DNA from: a virus | DNA length: 23,970 nucleotides | Strand: one strand, 5' to 3' | Virus record (IMG/VR): IMGVR_UViG_3300023697_000627 | Coordinates: 1 to 23,970 of that record | In this document: positions 22,657 to 23,970 of the stretch, piece by piece | Layout of the letters: the number at the start of each line of letters is the position of its first letter | Position numbering within the stretch: position 1 is the first letter of the stretch | Translations under genes and position numbers: made by a program | The notes under the pieces: model-generated | Databases searched by the model: none | Told to the model about the DNA's origin: nothing | Seen by the model: only the letters and a program-made list of their open reading frames with translations

Positions 22657-23402
22657 TGTCAAAAGTTAACGTGGTATGTGTAAAGTGGGGAACCCTTTAC
22701 ACAAGTGATTATGTAAACAATCTATACTCCATGGTCAAGAGGAATCTTACCATGGAGTTTGACTTTTACTGTATAACAGATGACCCTTCTAATATTAGAC
22801 AAGAAGTGATTTGTAAGCCATGTCCGATAGATTGGTTGCATGATGTTGGTTCTCATGAGAATCAATGGTATAAAGAGTCTATGTTTGTTAAGGGGACACT
22901 ACCTGAACGAAAAACATTATACTTAGACTTAGATGTAGTTATTGTCTCATCTTTAGATCCTCTGTTTATATTCCCTGAAGAAAAGTGGTGTATGTCTCTT
23001 GATTTTTTAAAGAGAGATATTACAACATATCATGGCGCAGTAATGGTATTTAATCCAAAATATTGGTACGACTTTTTTGATTTCTTTAAGAAAAAAGTAG
23101 CTAGTGGGTATAAACTTATTAGAGGTAATGAACAACCTCTTATTGCATTATACCACTTAAGTAGAAACCAAAAAGATATTAAAATTTTACCAAATGAGTG
23201 GATTTGGTCTTTTAGGTTCGGACATAAACGAGATGATATAAATGTATATAACCAAAACATTTATAGAGGATATAAACCACCAGAAAACGGTATGATTTGT
23301 TCTTTCCATGGGTTTCCAAGTCAGCATCAAGTTTTAGAATTAGAATACATAGATAAACAAGCTGTGAAGTGGATATCAGATAATTGGAGAAATAATGATT
23401 AA
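22656..23402 (+). CDS. Glycosyltransferase with DxD motif, 248 aa
   Basis: The protein has the GT-A glycosyltransferase pattern. The N-terminal strand KVNVVCVKWGTLYTSDYVNN is followed by a second strand (FDFYCITDDP). A conserved Lys lies at about 79 (MFVKG), and the DxD motif Asp91-Leu-Asp93 sits in TLYLDLDVVIVSSLDPLF; in this fold the motif binds the metal and nucleotide sugar. Further on are YHGAVMVFNPKYW, an acceptor-side GNEQPLIALY segment and a C-terminal CSFHGFPSQHQV whose His may complete the metal site. No membrane helix or signal peptide is seen, so it should act in the host cytoplasm. Substrate is unknown; phage enzymes of this kind can glycosylate virion proteins or alter host surface sugars. 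Codons are AT-rich, unlike the baseplate genes. It overlaps the next gene by eight bases. Confidence 0.8.
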   Translation: MSKVNVVCVKWGTLYTSDYVNNLYSMVKRNLTMEFDFYCITDDPSNIRQEVICKPCPIDWLHDVGSHENQWYKESMFVKGTLPERKTLYLDLDVVIVSSLDPLFIFPEEKWCMSLDFLKRDITTYHGAVMVFNPKYWYDFFDFFKKKVASGYKLIRGNEQPLIALYHLSRNQKDIKILPNEWIWSFRFGHKRDDINVYNQNIYRGYKPPENGMICSFHGFPSQHQVLELEYIDKQAVKWISDNWRNND

Positions 23403-23907
23403 GAAATCTATTCCATCAGAAAATATCATTAAAATTCTGACAGAAGAAATTAAAAACTTTGGATTAGAATTTGCTAAAGGTAAGCCTATTGGTAATGTCA
23501 GTAAATTAGCATTCGATAATTTTATAACTGCTATTCCAAAGACGCAAGATAATACTAAAGCATCTATGAATTTTGGTGCATTTGATATGCAAAGAAAAGA
23601 TCAACCTTTCGTAAAAGAAGTTATCGATATTCTTGGAGCTAAATCTTGCACTAACACAATGTATTATACTCAAAATAGTTGCATAGATTGGCACACAAAC
23701 TCAGATAATGTTGGAACTAGAGTCTACATTATTTTTACCAATAAACCTGGGATTTTCAGATATAAAGATCCATTTACAGGTACTATTGTTGACGATATGG
23801 ATTATATTGGATGGACTCAGAGAGAATTCAAAGTAGATAAAAATAATTTACTTTGGCATTGCGTACATTCACCTTCACCAAGATTTGCATACGGTTTTAA
23901 TAGATGA
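23395..23907 (+). CDS. 2OG-Fe(II) oxygenase-like protein, 170 aa
   Basis: The C-terminal half fits the double-stranded beta-helix oxygenases found in many T4-like environmental phages. The iron-site candidate is His100 in CIDWHTNSDNVGTRVYIIF, followed by a beta-rich stretch FRYKDPFTGTIV. The distal His lies in LLWHCVHSPSPRFAYGF (His155 or His158), with Arg163 or Arg170 placed to bind 2-oxoglutarate. The residue two after His100 is Asn, where the classical motif has Asp; Asp104 is nearby, and I believe related phage proteins share HTN, but I cannot check this. The N-terminal half is an unremarkable helical region. The gene starts inside the glycosyltransferase end, so the two are probably co-translated. 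Candidate substrates are virion or host proteins; a catalytically inactive or structural role is also possible. Confidence 0.6.
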   Translation: MIKKSIPSENIIKILTEEIKNFGLEFAKGKPIGNVSKLAFDNFITAIPKTQDNTKASMNFGAFDMQRKDQPFVKEVIDILGAKSCTNTMYYTQNSCIDWHTNSDNVGTRVYIIFTNKPGIFRYKDPFTGTIVDDMDYIGWTQREFKVDKNNLLWHCVHSPSPRFAYGFNR

Positions 23908-23970
23908 TACAGTTTGATAAAGTCGACGGACAAACCTATAAAGCAGAACGTCTCGATCAAATATTCAAAC
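23904..23970 (+). CDS. Start of a further gene, cut by the window end
   Basis: The ATG overlaps the stop of the oxygenase-like gene (ATGA), the usual coupling arrangement in this window. Only 22 codons are present, beginning MIQFDKVDGQTYKAERLDQI, with no stop before the end. The stretch is charged and too short to assign. Confidence 0.5.
   Translation, partial: MIQFDKVDGQTYKAERLDQIFK

Overview
The window is a contiguous piece of the late structural region of a T4-superfamily (contractile-tailed, myovirus-type) bacteriophage. All genes I can support lie on the + strand. They are packed with almost no intergenic space, and most junctions are stop/start overlaps or gaps of 0-35 bases. The host is probably Gram-negative, inferred from a T4-type baseplate with a cell-wall-degrading needle. 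I cannot name the host from this sequence. The layout resembles the baseplate clusters of environmental T4-like phages more than T4 itself.

Bases 30-8,799 encode the tail-tube cap and the hub and inner wedge of the baseplate: gp48, gp53, a gp27-type hub protein, a gp5 spike, a PAAR tip (gp5.4-type), gp25 and gp6. The spike is unusual. In place of the T4 lysozyme it carries a GH19 chitinase/lysozyme-type domain, and beyond the beta-helical needle it has an M15-type zinc peptidase domain. The PAAR gene is split over two frames: the recognisable C-terminal half is in the -1 frame.

Bases 8,799-20,602 encode the outer wedge and peripheral baseplate. In order these are a 740-aa wedge protein with six copies of a 40-residue repeat, a 150-aa phage structural protein, a gp8 wedge protein expanded from about 330 to 860 residues, a 2078-aa DUF4815-type virion protein, and a 77-aa coiled-coil protein. 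Glycine/tyrosine-rich beta repeats are inserted in gp53 and gp8. A short Trp/Tyr/PTH module, which resembles a small carbohydrate-binding module, is inserted in gp8 (twice) and in the DUF4815 protein (once).

Bases 20,622-22,235 encode a tail fibre with a C-terminal S74 self-cleaving chaperone and a small fibre-like protein. From about 22,249 to the end the sequence becomes visibly more AT-rich and turns accessory: an unrecognised 135-aa protein, a DxD glycosyltransferase, a 2OG-Fe(II) oxygenase-like protein and the start of another gene, all coupled by overlaps. A reasonable inference is that this last cassette modifies virion or fibre proteins, or host surface glycans, but the sequence alone does not show the substrate.

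There is no stretch over 300 bases without a gene. I saw no tRNA, CRISPR array, insertion sequence, integrase or attachment site, and no convincing terminator.
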